A DNA stretch of 64,000 nt from Clavelina lepadiformis (lineage: Eukaryota > Chordata > Ascidiacea > Aplousobranchia > Clavelinidae), in contig NC_135244.1 of NCBI RefSeq assembly GCF_947623445.1, positions 22,444,860 through 22,508,859 of the forward strand, given 5' to 3'. Positions within the stretch are counted from its first letter, which is position 1; every line of letters starts with the position of its first letter. The notes below the pieces were generated by a model. It did not search any database, was not told the origin of the DNA, and saw only the letters and a list, made by a program, of their open reading frames with translations. Of the stretch, positions 14,401 through 24,091 are shown in pieces. A program made the position numbers and the translations under genes.

Positions 14401-15313
14401 CCAGCATGAAAAATGCATTTAGCCCATACTGAATATCTTCCCGGATATTGATATGAACACTGCGTTGTGAAGGTCAATGTTGAAAGACTTGTCTGCACTG
14501 TTTTAGTGATTTTTCCTTCATCCTCCAGTAAACAATGTGATAATAAATCTTTCAAACTATTTTCTCCATTTAGTCGAGCAGTAAATTGAACAGATTTTCC
14601 AGGTTTGACATGGCGGCTGCTCATTGTTAGATGAAAGTCTGTAACGTATGGTAAATAAATGCTTTTATAGGATCACACATGTTAATTAAGTACTAAAGTT
14701 TACAATACATAGCTCTTTGTGTTTTTAAACCATGAAAGAGTTGTACAAATCTGATGTTCTATTCTATATTGTATTTACTCACCAAATCGGGAATAGTTGA
14801 AAAAAATTCTGGCTAAACTACAGTTTGCTGTATTTCTTTGCATAGAAACATTAACAGTTGTTGTGGATAAGTAGTTTCCAGGTTTGCTAGGTTCACATAC
14901 TAATGCTTTTGTTTCACTTGTTTCAATCTCTAGAAGTCCATATTGGCATCTGTATCAAAATCAAAATCAAAACAATCAAATCAAAAATCAATAACAATCA
15001 ACTGTAACAATCAAAAACATTTTCAGTGCCAAAACCCTTACGAAAATATCCTTATTTAAATATAAAAACTTAAAATAAAATTGACATTGTTCAAGGTAAA
15101 TGAACAAAACAATACAAACAAATTGTTATGTAACAATTGGTACAACATCCTACTTGATAGACGTTTCTTCGAACTGCAAATATGCAAATTCTCCCTCCCT
15201 CAAAGGAATTTTCCACTCCCAAACACCAGGCAACATGGTGTTGTTATTACATTCCTCTATGACTGGGAATGTGATTGTTCCACTTGCATTTCGTAGAACC
15301 ATACTGCAGTCTG
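2362..15313 (-). CDS. Polycystin-1-like protein, CUB-REJ-GAIN/GPS-PLAT-channel (spliced, 5' end not found)
   Basis: Multi-exon membrane receptor/channel of the polycystin-1 family. Reading the minus strand, the exons give in order: a CUB domain (15313-14786); a large exon of Ig/PKD-like beta domains (14638-about 13010); REJ exons (about 13000-11750); a GAIN helical and beta region ending in a GPS-type Cys motif (about 11700-9660); TM1 with the family motif IWAR (about 9575-9470); PLAT (about 9340-8900); TM2 (8632-8444); TM3 plus a very long repetitive loop (8373-5412); TM4 (5353-5138); TM5; TM6 and the polycystin extracellular domain (about 4700-3600); and the last channel helices with FGRSKDFSS and a final S6-like segment (2844-2503). 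The last exon 2434-2362 encodes a charged coiled tail. Splice sites and phases agree wherever I checked them. The first coding exon is not found: the CUB exon begins at an acceptor only 65 bases from the divergent fibrinogen-domain start. Family assignment is sure; inner exon limits are approximate. Confidence 0.9.
2503..4500 (-). CDS. Polycystin channel region exons (polycystin domain, S3-S6)
   Basis: Series of small exons. About 4480-4310 carries a DVYNWVEFSL stretch and an LRQKRV motif, which open the extracellular polycystin domain. 4206-4000 and 3960-3600 continue it (GYYVTISKLANET, WIDGYTRFV). About 3530-3380 is a hydrophobic helix read as LYHLVEVASGFLEEG. About 3260-3120 and 3045-2927 hold further helices. 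2844-2786 carries LVLFGRSKDFSS, the family's pore-proximal motif. 2723-2503 is the last transmembrane helix followed by a basic tail. These segments match the channel module shared by PKD1 and PKD2 families. Exact limits of some exons are uncertain. Confidence 0.75.
5412..8373 (-). CDS. Polycystin giant loop exon with tandem repeats
   Basis: One exon of 2,962 bases, acceptor at 8374-8375 (AACAAAG|GAATC) and donor at 5411-5410 (GCCAG|GTAGTT). It opens with TM3 (ALLSSPATFLITTMFRRSQR, the conserved FRR end of this helix) and then runs through a hydrophilic, Lys/His/Glu-rich region that fills the TM3-TM4 cytoplasmic loop. In PKD1 relatives this loop is far shorter. Two repeat families make it up, described separately. 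The next exon resumes normal family sequence (IYIAWILLVATVL, TM4), so the insert is internal and in frame. Confidence 0.8.
5425..5645 (-). repeat. Five 42-bp coding repeats (SSQEPSTSSF-x-GMT)
   Basis: Near the 3' end of the giant exon, a 14-residue Ser/Thr-rich unit is repeated five times almost perfectly, with only Ala/Val alternating at one site. Such near-identity points to recent expansion or homogenisation. It looks like a phosphorylatable linker just before TM4. Confidence 0.85.
5860..8130 (-). repeat. Eleven tandem coding repeats of about 63-65 residues
   Basis: Each unit reads roughly G-V-K-P-H-G-E-N-P-A, then EVADTSRHVLSE, then an HHHQRKE segment, then DQKERRKLKKESPKK. I count eleven units from the RVKPNRETC copy to the GVRPHGENP copy, with a degenerate twelfth near 5900. 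Some units swap the LKKESPKK end for a WMIELLLH type, so two or three unit subtypes alternate, which suggests higher-order duplication. Strong shadow open frames on the plus strand come from the same periodicity and are not genes. Confidence 0.85.
8444..9576 (-). CDS. Polycystin TM1, PLAT and TM2 exons
   Basis: TM1 is read from about 9576 to 9470 and ends in IWARSKDRQ, a hallmark of polycystin-1 after the GPS. The PLAT/LH2 domain follows in exons between about 9340 and 8900: a strand set with YIVTIYTGSR, then LRLVGNMATSS, then FLITTSECLGDI and IRLWHDNGG, the family's conserved PLAT core. A further exon (about 8890-8740) leads to TM2 at 8632-8444 (LSCCLMITLMIMLTALMF). PLAT domains bind lipid or partner proteins at the cytoplasmic face. 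Confidence 0.8.
9627..12719 (-). CDS. Polycystin REJ and GAIN/GPS exons
   Basis: Exons between about 12900 and 11750 read as REJ-type sequence. Those at about 11690-11410, 11350-11160, 11120-11000 and 10860-10270 form the GAIN domain. The GPS pattern spans two exons: CLHWFDAKNGW and SLC near 9990-9950, then VCQCGHYPVTRVV near 9790-9750. The two Trp/Cys pairs are present, but the usual cleavage tripeptide (His-Leu-Ser/Thr) is replaced by His-Tyr-Pro. The domain may therefore fold without self-cleaving. Confidence 0.7.
12960..14638 (-). CDS. Polycystin large ectodomain exon
   Basis: Open frame of about 550 codons from an acceptor at 14638 (GTTACAG|ACTTTC) to a donor near 13010. It is rich in beta-strand-like sequence, conserved Tyr/Gly turns and many N-x-S/T sites, resembling the Ig-like PKD modules upstream of REJ. 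Its 3' third (SCLENLRIRDGNYRGG onward) begins REJ-like sequence. Confidence 0.7.
14786..15313 (-). CDS. Polycystin N-terminal CUB domain exons
   Basis: Two exons, about 15313-15155 and 14950-14786, join to give a CUB domain: Cys then NASGTITFP, WEWKIPLREGE, YLQFEETSIKCQYG, LLEI, and a late Cys plus IFFNYS. Spacing of the strands and four Cys agree with the fold. Acceptor TTTATTTCAG is at 15314-15323; the donor TTTG|GTGAGT is at 14786. No signal peptide lies in these exons, so at least one upstream exon, or a trans-spliced leader, is missing from my model. Confidence 0.7.
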
Positions 15314-15377
15314 AAATAAACAGCGAAAGAAATTGTTCATCTTTGTACAACTGTACAAGAATACTACTGTATCAAAT
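15314..15377. promoter_or_regulatory. Head-to-head gap between polycystin and fibrinogen-domain genes
   Basis: Only 64 bases separate the acceptor of the minus-strand CUB exon from the ATG of the plus-strand gene. A shared control region, or overlapping 5' ends, is likely. No TATA box is obvious. Confidence 0.35.
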
Positions 15378-16444
15378 ATGTTGCTTTTAAAAAGATCACG
15401 GCTAGAGCAAAGATGGATTTCTTATTTTTTGATTTTGTTGCCCTTTTATTTGTGGCATTGTGAAGCAGTCAATAGCCAAGCTGCCAAAATATTACAGCGA
15501 GTACACAATGTTGAGGAAAGTTTAAAAAATCGACACTCAACTAATCCAAATTTTTGTGACTTGCAATACTGCAAGAACCAACAACAAGTTGTCATCAAGT
15601 TGGTTGCATTCAAAACAAGCCTACATCATTCTGGTTATTTGCATGCAACATTATACAAAGGTAACATGATGAAGCAAAAGTATAACAAAACAATTTTTGT
15701 ACTAAATTCATATACAGTATAAATTTGAATTATTTAATTCTTCCAGAATGTACAAGCATCTACGCAAGTGGTTCAAGAACAAGTGGTATCTACCCGATAT
15801 GGCTCAAGGAACGATTCCAGTTCACCTACGTCTACTGTGATATGGACCTCGTTTCAACTAAGAAGGGCTGGACAACAATACAAAGAAGAATGAACGGGGA
15901 GATCAACTTTGAAAGGGGATGGGATGACTATGTCAGAGGGTTTGGGAACCCCAGCAGTGAACACTGGCTTGGATTGGAAAATATTCGTCGCTTGTCAAGA
16001 CAAACTGCTTACGCAAACAATGGATTAGGTGCCATTTACACACAAGATCCTGAAGTTGCATTCAACCTTGAAGACTGGGATGGTGTAAAGGCATTTGTTC
16101 AATACACAAACTTTAGGCTCAACTCAAATGTACCAAATTACTGGTTAAATGTATATGGTTTAAAAAAGGCTTCCACTTTTAGCACTACGCCTATATATAT
16201 GAGCGAGTTCAGTACACCAGACAGAGACAACGATAATAAAGATCGTCATTGCGCCAGGGATCATAAGTCAGGTTGGTGGTTTCATTACTGTGATGAAGCA
16301 AACTTAAACGGGCCATATCCCAAGTACAAGCAAGAAATGACCTGGAAAAATATTTACTGGCTTCGCTGGCGTACTGTTAATCCCAGCAATACTGCTCTAC
16401 GATTTGTATCTATGAAACTGTATCATGGCATGGTTGAACCATAG
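15378..16444 (+). CDS. Secreted fibrinogen C-terminal domain protein (FREP/ficolin-like)
   Basis: Two exons, 15378-15660 and 15747-16444, split by an 86-base GT-AG intron with matching phase, give 326 residues. Residues 1-30 look like a signal peptide or anchor (WISYFLILLPFYLWHCEA). Residues 31-94 are a short Asn/Gln-rich stalk. Residues 95 onward are a full fibrinogen-related domain: ECTSIYASG, VYCDMD, GWTTIQRRMNG, HWLGLENI, the calcium-loop-like DRDNDNKDRHC and GWWFHYCDEANLNG. Fibrinogen-related lectins bind acetylated sugars or matrix in innate recognition and development. There is no collagen stretch, so this is not a classical ficolin. The start is the first in-frame ATG before the hydrophobic stretch. 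Confidence 0.88.
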
Positions 16445-16680
16445 GTAGGCAAGTGTATAAATTTTTTGAGTTTGCAGAAACCAACTTTTGCCAATACATC
16501 AGAATCCACTTAATAAGACCATGGATAACATAACCGGCCGCTAAATATAACCTTTTTGGTATAGTGCCGAATTTTACCATGTAAAATTACCATTTTTCAT
16601 GTCAATTGTGCCACATGTATTCTCAATTCACCTAAGCCAACTCACATTCATTAACTTTTATGTTGCTGTTATGTACATAA

Positions 16681-16693
16681 AATAAACAATAAA
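16681..16693 (+). terminator. Poly(A) signals of fibrinogen-domain gene
   Basis: Two overlapping AATAAA hexamers at 16681-16686 and 16688-16693, about 240 bases after the stop. Confidence 0.6.
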
Positions 16694-16787
16694 TTCAATG
16701 TTTTCGTCATTTTTTCCATAACTGTACTATCGATCCTGATGTGGTTAAACAGCACTATAACAGCTTGCATTATTGTGACCATTTAGA

Positions 16788-18203
16788 TCAGTGGTTCTAA
16801 ACCTTTTTTAGTATCGCAGCCAACTTTGAAAACTCGATTTTATAAAGAGCCACAATAAGAACAAGCAGTTTAATTAAAAGAAATTTTAATGAATAGCAAC
16901 AAATAACAAAGAACAAAGGAATAAAATTCCAATTTAATGTGAAATTTGATATTGGTTTTGACTTTTAATGAGTTTCTCAAAGCGAGGCGTCATTTTAGAG
17001 GATGCAACACGCAGAAGCTGCTTGAGATGGTCGTCAGTTAATCGGTTACAATATTGGCTTTTAATTCTGGCCATTTTGCTGAAAAGTGCTTCACATATGT
17101 AAGTTGAACCAAATACAGAAGCATTCATCAGGGCATTGGCTACCAGGTTAGGATATTTTCCTTCTGGAAGTCGACTCCAAAAGTCAAGCAGGTCTGTTCT
17201 TTGAAATATTTGTTCAATCTCAACATCTGATTGCATGTCTATCAGCTACAATCGAAGATTATCAGGAGTCGCGATAGCGTCTACTGTAGTAGGTGCTGCA
17301 AAGACCTTCATTACGGGCAAGAAAGATTTCATTCCTTCAAGGCGACATTTGAATTCATTAATTAAGTTGTTAATATGCATGATATACGTTTCTAATGATC
17401 TGTGAGCTCAATGGTTTGCAAGTGTTGGAAAATGAGTTGTGATACCACTCAAAACTGCGTCTTCCAAAAACAAAACTTTTTTATAAAAGCAGAAAATGCT
17501 ATACAAATCGTGATAAAGCTTGTTCTTTCCTTTTAGCGTTCAATTGAGAGATGAAAAGTGTGTGGTGATACCAACCATAAACCCGATTCTTCGTTGTCCA
17601 ACTGAGATATTTCTCTTTTTCCGTCGGAAAACGCCTTAAATTCTGGAAGAAAGTCATAGAATCTTTTGAGATATGCGGCGCGGCTTAACCATCGTACAGC
17701 AGTGAACTTGACCAGGTCACCATAATCAGCAAGAAATTTCTAAAATTTACGATGGTTGAGTGCATTTGCTTGAGTCCATTTTAATGCAGCTGTTTACTAC
17801 TTCTGTCACATTAGACAGGTTCAAGGACTTAGCAACAAGACCTTTTTGGTGTAAAATGCAATGATGCTATCTAGCAGGCAAAAGATTATCCTCTTTACGC
17901 TAGTTATTAACAAGTTCTTGAACCATTTCAAGCATGGAGGGACACCCATCCATTGAAACAGCAAACATCTTTGATGGGTCTAAATTTGTTTCTAGAAGAG
18001 TAGTTTGGAATTCACGGAATATATTTGTTCCTTTTGTTGTTCCATGAATAAAACGTAAAGTGAGGTATTCCTCGTAAATCATAAATCCCGGCGTGAGTCT
18101 CCTGACAAACGCAGCCATTTCGCCAAACAAACTGTGTTTGTCCCCTGACAAACACAGCCATGACAACATGGGTGACAATGACATGAACTGCATACGTTAC
18201 CAC
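16788..18203 (-). mobile_element. Decayed hAT transposon with GTF2IRD2/EPM2AIP1-type transposase remnant
   Basis: The C-terminal part at 17236-16934 is typical of this hAT group: LLDFWSRLPEGKYPNL, FGSTYICEALFSKM, SRLTDDHL-like (here NRLTDDHL) and LRVASSK, ending at a stop. Between 17400 and 17240 the same frame continues upstream (HINNLINEFKCRLEGMKSF) but contains a TAG. A second block at 18193-17900 carries FIHGTTKGTNIF and FAVSMDGCPSM, the upstream catalytic-core region. Stops and frameshifts break the stretch between them. A sequence like a hAT terminus, CAGTGGTTCT, lies at about 16790. I did not find the opposite terminus. Confidence 0.75.
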
Positions 18204-18880
18204 CCTCGTTTATTGATTAAAACGCTCCTTGTTATAGTGTAACAACACACACTAGACACGTCTATTTTTTGCTAATGGTTAATAAAAACAGGAAGATGAC
18301 AGCTTTAAATTCTACTGAGCGAAGATTTCATTAGAGAAAACTAGATTACTTTCATTAGCGAGGGTAGATATGCAGGTTAAGAAAATTACGGGCACATATA
18401 GTATCATAATTAAGATGATAATATCAAAATTATGTAATTGTAATCAGTAACCTATGCCAGGTACTCACCTGAGCGAAATATTAACAAGTTAATGCACAGA
18501 ACACTCGTAATTAAAAAAGAATCAAAGTGGGTTAGCAATTTCTATTGTTAAATATAGACAGTAGAAGAAATCTTGTCATCCAAAAAATAGCAGCCGTAAC
18601 TCGGAAAGGGTCTATTGCCATTTAGATATGCCATACGTGGCAGTTTAGTTGACATTGCTCCACCCTTTAGATACGACTTAGGCAAAAATTGAGGACAAGC
18701 TGTAGTAATGTTTATCCTTGGTCTGAGGAAAGTCTTTGCACAACTTAAACCAGGTGACGATTCCTTATCGCTCAAGCTCCTGCTACTGAACTAACCTTTG
18801 TGCAAGTTATGTTTGTCACAGATTTTTCATTTAGTTTATTTCTTTATTATTTTTATAGTATTACCCAAGTTTAAAGCTGT
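18204..18880. other. Gene-free stretch
   Basis: Low-complexity AT-rich DNA with no supported coding frame. It probably includes the degraded far end of the hAT element. Confidence 0.4.
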
Positions 18881-19020
18881 CCACCAGGTTCACTGAACAG
18901 GAACAAGTGTCATTACTGCCTTGACCAAAGGCACTACAGCAGTATGCCACTACTGGGTATCGAACACAAAAAATATGCCACATTTATTGCGAAGCCAGAG
19001 CTGGAACTACTCGGCTACCG
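18881..19020 (-). repeat. tRNA-derived SINE, copy 1
   Basis: Read on the minus strand it has an A-box-like GGTAGCCGAGTAGTT, a B-box-like GTTCGATACCC, and a tail ending CAGTGAACCTGGTGG. The same layout recurs near 31910 and 60315. Confidence 0.5.
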
Positions 19021-21660
19021 ACAAAATATAAGAATTTGTGAATGCACACGCAAAATCTAACACAAGCAATGGATCTGGATCTACAACGTGTATACAGCAC
19101 ACCGATTATTATGGGTGGAAAGCGACATTGAAAAGCTATGTTCATTTCCGTGAGCATAAAAACAAATATCATCCACTTACGCGATCGACAGCACTTTTTG
19201 ACAAGCTGCCCAATGTTCTGGGTTAGAAATATTTGTTGAGTGACATGGTCTGAGTGATAACCTGGGGTCGACTTATTCAAGGAGATGTAATAGAATACAA
19301 AATCGATGAAACGCAGTTGGTTGTGGCCGGACTGTGTTGAAAGTACCAAAGGAAATAACGGAAAGACAACATCGCTACCGAACTGGATCGTAATATAAGG
19401 GCAAGGTTTGCATTTTCTTCGCTGTCAGCACAGAAACCAAACATATTTAAAATCAACCTCCAACTTCTGTTATCAGCAAATCGGCAAAAAAATATTCGAC
19501 TGTCGAACGTTAACCAAATGATTGTGAATGTCGAAACGCCCTAACGAACACGTTTAAATAATAAAAAGCAGACAAGTAATCAATAAAGAATGCAACAAGT
19601 ACCCTATGAGTTAATTAATAAAAAAGGTGCGATAGTCTCAGCAACAATGGGTAACTTATAGGAACATGACAAAATGGCACTAAAATACGTGGCGATACTG
19701 GCATAGATATAAGTATTTTACTGATTGTACAATACCTGCATTTTCACACTTAAATTGTTACTTTTGCAGATTATGTTGTTCGTTTTTTATATTATGCCCG
19801 TAACTATGCGAATTTGTTTCGTCAACATCAATTGTCTATTGCCTGGCTGAATTTCAAAGTAAACAAATCTATTAAGTTAGGCTAAATTTTTAGCTTCCCA
19901 GTCACATGCACTGGCAATTTTAGGTGAGTACAAGCGACTGGTATTTCATATTTTGGACTTTCCCCAACTCGACACCCAGGTTTTAAAATTTAAAAACGCA
20001 ATTGTTTAATAATTGTTGACAAACCAATCTCCTTCAACAGCGGGTTACATGACCTACCTACATAGATTTAGGCGGAGTATTTTTTGCTTTATTATGTCTG
20101 TTCACATGACCACTTTAAACATTTTTCTTGAAAGCAAGCATAAAAAATGAAAATATTTTTCAATCTCGGTCACTATTGCTCCCGTATTTAGCCTACAAGG
20201 ACGCGTAGATTTGTAATTATTTACGCCTTCGCGGGTTCTGCTCAGCTTATCAGTTACGGGTACGACCGTATCTCATTTTAACTTGCATATTGCTTACTTG
20301 TCCTACTTATTACCTGTACAGGTAGGCTATCATACTAAATTCATTCGAAACACTGTGACGTGGATGTTCGGCTTGACTTAACGTAAAGTTTCCGCTCCAA
20401 AATCTCGGGTATTGCTCTTGGGTTCGGCAAAAACTTATAAGATTAGGCTACAAACTTTACTTACAAAAAAAAATTAAACGTACAAACTTACTAAAAATAC
20501 TAATAATTTGATCGAAAACCTGATGCGTCAACAAGTGAGTCATGCGTCATGACATGCACCATTTTTACTTCACAATGCAGGGAAAAATTTGTATCTCAAA
20601 AACATAGCCTAACAACCTAGACAGGTTATTCAGCATACATACCTCCACCAACGAACCAGAAAATAATTGTCACAACAATTGTTAAAAACTTCATGATGAC
20701 ACTTCTTTCACTACAGGTAGGTCGATAATTGTAAAAAGTCCAGGCTATCTAAATAAAGCAGCGGCCGTTTACACAGATTTCGAAGCTTTGAAGTCAACCT
20801 GTTTAAACACGAAACGATATTTTTATCCACTAAATCTTCAAAATATGTTGCTACTTCCTTAAATATTTCACCTAACGCTCCTTGGAAGTTAACTTTAAAA
20901 CGACCTTTTCCCACTCAATAAAACCAAAATGAATTTAATTTTTCATTCAAAATAAACATTTTAGAATTGATTGTAACGTCAGAATACATTTTGTTGAAAT
21001 TTAAATACACGTGTGACGTAGGCTATTGTTTGTAAACAGAATTGTTTTCACTACATTAATCTGGGGTTAGATAGAAATCTAACAGTAGAATGCTCACGGC
21101 CGTTTTGTCACTATTGAGTGCTTCTGATTCTTTTAAAAGCATAGCCTACATCTAACTGTGACGTTTACTCGTTAAAAAATTGATTTTGCTGGTTGCTATT
21201 GGGTGTTGATGCCTGGAAAACATTGTTAGGGTTAAGTTGAGGTTATTGTAACTTAATTTTTATGTGGTATTTAAAATAGATGTGGTGCAATGTAATTTCA
21301 ATTTTTTAATGTCGACACAACTTACAACAGAGCAGGCGTGTGCAACGTTCTTTAGAGGATGGCCAGATGAAAGTAACCGGGTGAAACCGCTGGGTCGCAC
21401 TTTTATTTAAAATAGTCTTTTCCTCTAGTAGCTGGAATAAAAAGTAATTTTTATTTTGGTTTTAAGGGATAATTAGAGATTATCTGCTTACGCAACTAAT
21501 AAATTAAAACGCATAAATTTCTAAAGATTACAAATTTCCAAAAACACTGCTGTAGGCCTAAATATTTGTTGTCACATAGATAATTATGCAAAAAACTAGC
21601 ATTTCTCCAATTTCAAACAACAACAGACACTGAACTTGACAGTGTGTAAAATGCGATTAT
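19021..21660. other. Gene-free stretch
   Basis: Short open frames only, on both strands. I see no domain, splice-consistent exon chain or transposon terminus that I could defend. Confidence 0.4.
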
Positions 21661-21785
21661 GGGTTCAGCGTTCTTTGCTGTGGCAATATCGGGCAGTCCG
21701 GGGGGCGGAAGATTCGGGCTTTCTTTCTTCGGTTAGATTTGGAGCATTATGTGGAGAGCAGCCTTCATAGCGATCGCCAGTGAAG
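21661..21785 (+). pseudogene. Broken duplicate of SPEC3/Stum exon 3
   Basis: Nearly identical in pieces to 24885-25060. It shares GGTTCAGCGTTCTTTGCTG, the glycine-rich GGCAGTCCGGGG segment, TTTGGAGCATTATGTGG and GCGATCGCCAGTGA. A central block of about 50 bases, the start of the second membrane helix, is missing. A TAG interrupts the join. The match runs into the donor site (AGTGAAG against AGTGAGT), so it arose by copying genomic DNA, not by retroposition. Confidence 0.75.
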
Positions 21786-24091
21786 ACTTTTAGTTTATAA
21801 TAATTACGAGACATTGAAGTGTCAATAAGCCTTGTCATGACTAGTCATCAGCTCAGAAAACAACCAATCTGCGAATGTGACATAGCAGGCCCAAGTGCAA
21901 ACTGTTAAAGACAACACTACACATTTTGATATACCCTTAAACGTGTTACTAAGAACGGAAAACTGCTCATAAAACAATTGCTCGTCACAAAGCAGAGAGA
22001 GCAGCGGTTTGTTGTCGATCTTCCGCTGTCGCGATGAAAACACCCGGTTGATGCTGAGGCTGTTGTAAATCATGGTCTGTAGAAGCTAATTTAATTGGTT
22101 ATGCTAAAACGCTGTGATGAGAAGCTCCAACAGCAGTGTCTTTGGGGGAAAGACATGTTACAGAACTTACTGCTGGTGGTAACTGCTATTATCACCCAAC
22201 CGAAGTGGAAAGATATTTTCCAACGTCACGATTTAGGCGTATAGGGAAGATTGTCTTATTAACAGACTAGACACCAACTAATCCTCGATTGTGGTACGAC
22301 AAGCGGCTCATCACGATCGTAGGAAGCCTGAATTATAACTGGGCTGCCTGTGTACTGTGACACACAGTGAGACATACAGTGAGTCAATTGTGAAAGATGG
22401 AATATGTTATACATTGGTATAAAGTTTAAAGATAATAACAACCTCGTTCCTTCTTAGTTAAATTTCGTTTAGACTGTTTAGTAGGGCCCAACACCACCGA
22501 TGCCACTGCGTTGGGCCCCTCCCTGCTTATATAGCGCCGAAACAAAAAGAACAAATTAGCTTTTATTTCGAGCAAATCACAGTGTTTTTTCTCAAATTTG
22601 TTCTCGAAAGAGATAGTTTTGTTGACAATATATCACAAAACTTAGATGGGAGCTTATTTGCAAAGAGCTGGAATCCAGTTAACACTATTCTTACGTTAAG
22701 GTATTTAAAATCGGCAAAAGGCCCGGCTATCAGTTCTTGCGTTGGGCTCTGCGCTTGCTAGGGGCCGATCCTGTTATTCAGGTCAAGTCATCATAAGCAC
22801 AAAAAGATTGACGACATATAAAAGCTTGATAAATTGCCAATCATCTCTCTTTTCAGAAAAATGTCAGTAAACTGACTTACTTCGTCACAGGGCTGTTACG
22901 ATAATGATTGGGCGACTCTCAGCGGTTAAACGTTTTAGTAAAAGTGACCGTTAGAGGGTGGTATTAAACCAATCGCGCATTTAGCGCAGAACACAAAGAG
23001 ACGAAATTAAGGTTGTTAGTGACCTGGAAACCTTTCAGAGGTTAGACGTAACAAGCGTGTTCCTGTGTTAAGCATTTGTTGCAATTTTGTATTTCTTTCA
23101 TTATGACGTATTTTCTTCTACCCCTGTGTTCTTGTTACTTGCAATTGTAAGGTTATGTTTTTAAAAGTAAAATTTTGACCAAAAGTGGACATAGAAGTTG
23201 CAGAGAGCAGCAGTGTTATATAAACAACCTGATTATGTGAGTTGGCGACAATTGGAAAAAGGCCGCGTGATGGTGAATGCAGATTATTCTGGAATAAGTC
23301 GAAATAACTCAGGTGCCGTGATTCTTACTTCAAACTCGCCTCCAAAAAGTGACGAAATCTATTTCGTTCTATTTCTTCCGCAAAACTTGCTTCAATTGTT
23401 AAGGTGAGACGCTGCCACACAAATAAACCGACAACCATTGAAGCGTGAAGAACCCTTATAAATATCACTGTAAACTGCTGTATCAGGTATAATTAAAGGC
23501 TCTTCCCTTAAAAAAGCATTTCATGGGTTTCTTTGATTAGAATCGTCGCACAAACGATCAAGTCTTGAAGTATCTGTTATTTTATAAATTCTTAGAGGTT
23601 CGATTAAAGTTAAAGAATTTTGTTTGCAAGAAGCAAATAATTACGTATTAAACGAATAATAAACAATGAATGGAAAATGTCGTCACAATAGCATTTTGGT
23701 TAAAGTCAACAGCTGTAACGTGCGACTGAATACTTGAATGGACAAAGTATGGAGCAAGTGTTTGCATGGGCGTTGTCATAGCATTGGAAACAATATAATA
23801 AAAAGGATACATTTCTCAACTCTAGATTATTTAGATTTTAGAACAAAAACGGGCCTATGTTGTTGCGCGTTGGATTTTCCTCTAGGCTTACTACAGCAAA
23901 TAGTTTCATCAAGTTATATTGGATGGTTATGCCGCAGCAGCTTCGTCGAGCTTCACTGACGACAGCGCTAAACTGGACAACAGTCAAACGCTTCTTGCTT
24001 TTACTGTGACAGGCGCATAGACCACTAGGTGCAATTAACTTCTTGCAATTCTGTGATTTGTTCTTCAATATTTTGAGAGACCGAGCTATTT
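21786..24091. other. Gene-free stretch upstream of SPEC3
   Basis: No supported gene. 22485-22770 has inverted GGGCCC/GGGGCC-rich ends (near TAGGGCCCAACACC and GCTAGGGGCCGATCC) with GCGTTGGGC repeated inside, perhaps a small non-autonomous element. The rest is AT-rich. Confidence 0.35.

Noticed and set aside
21822..22073. Minus-strand 83-codon frame with hydrophobic stretch
   Set aside because: No signal peptide, homologue or splice partner; next to a degenerate duplicate.
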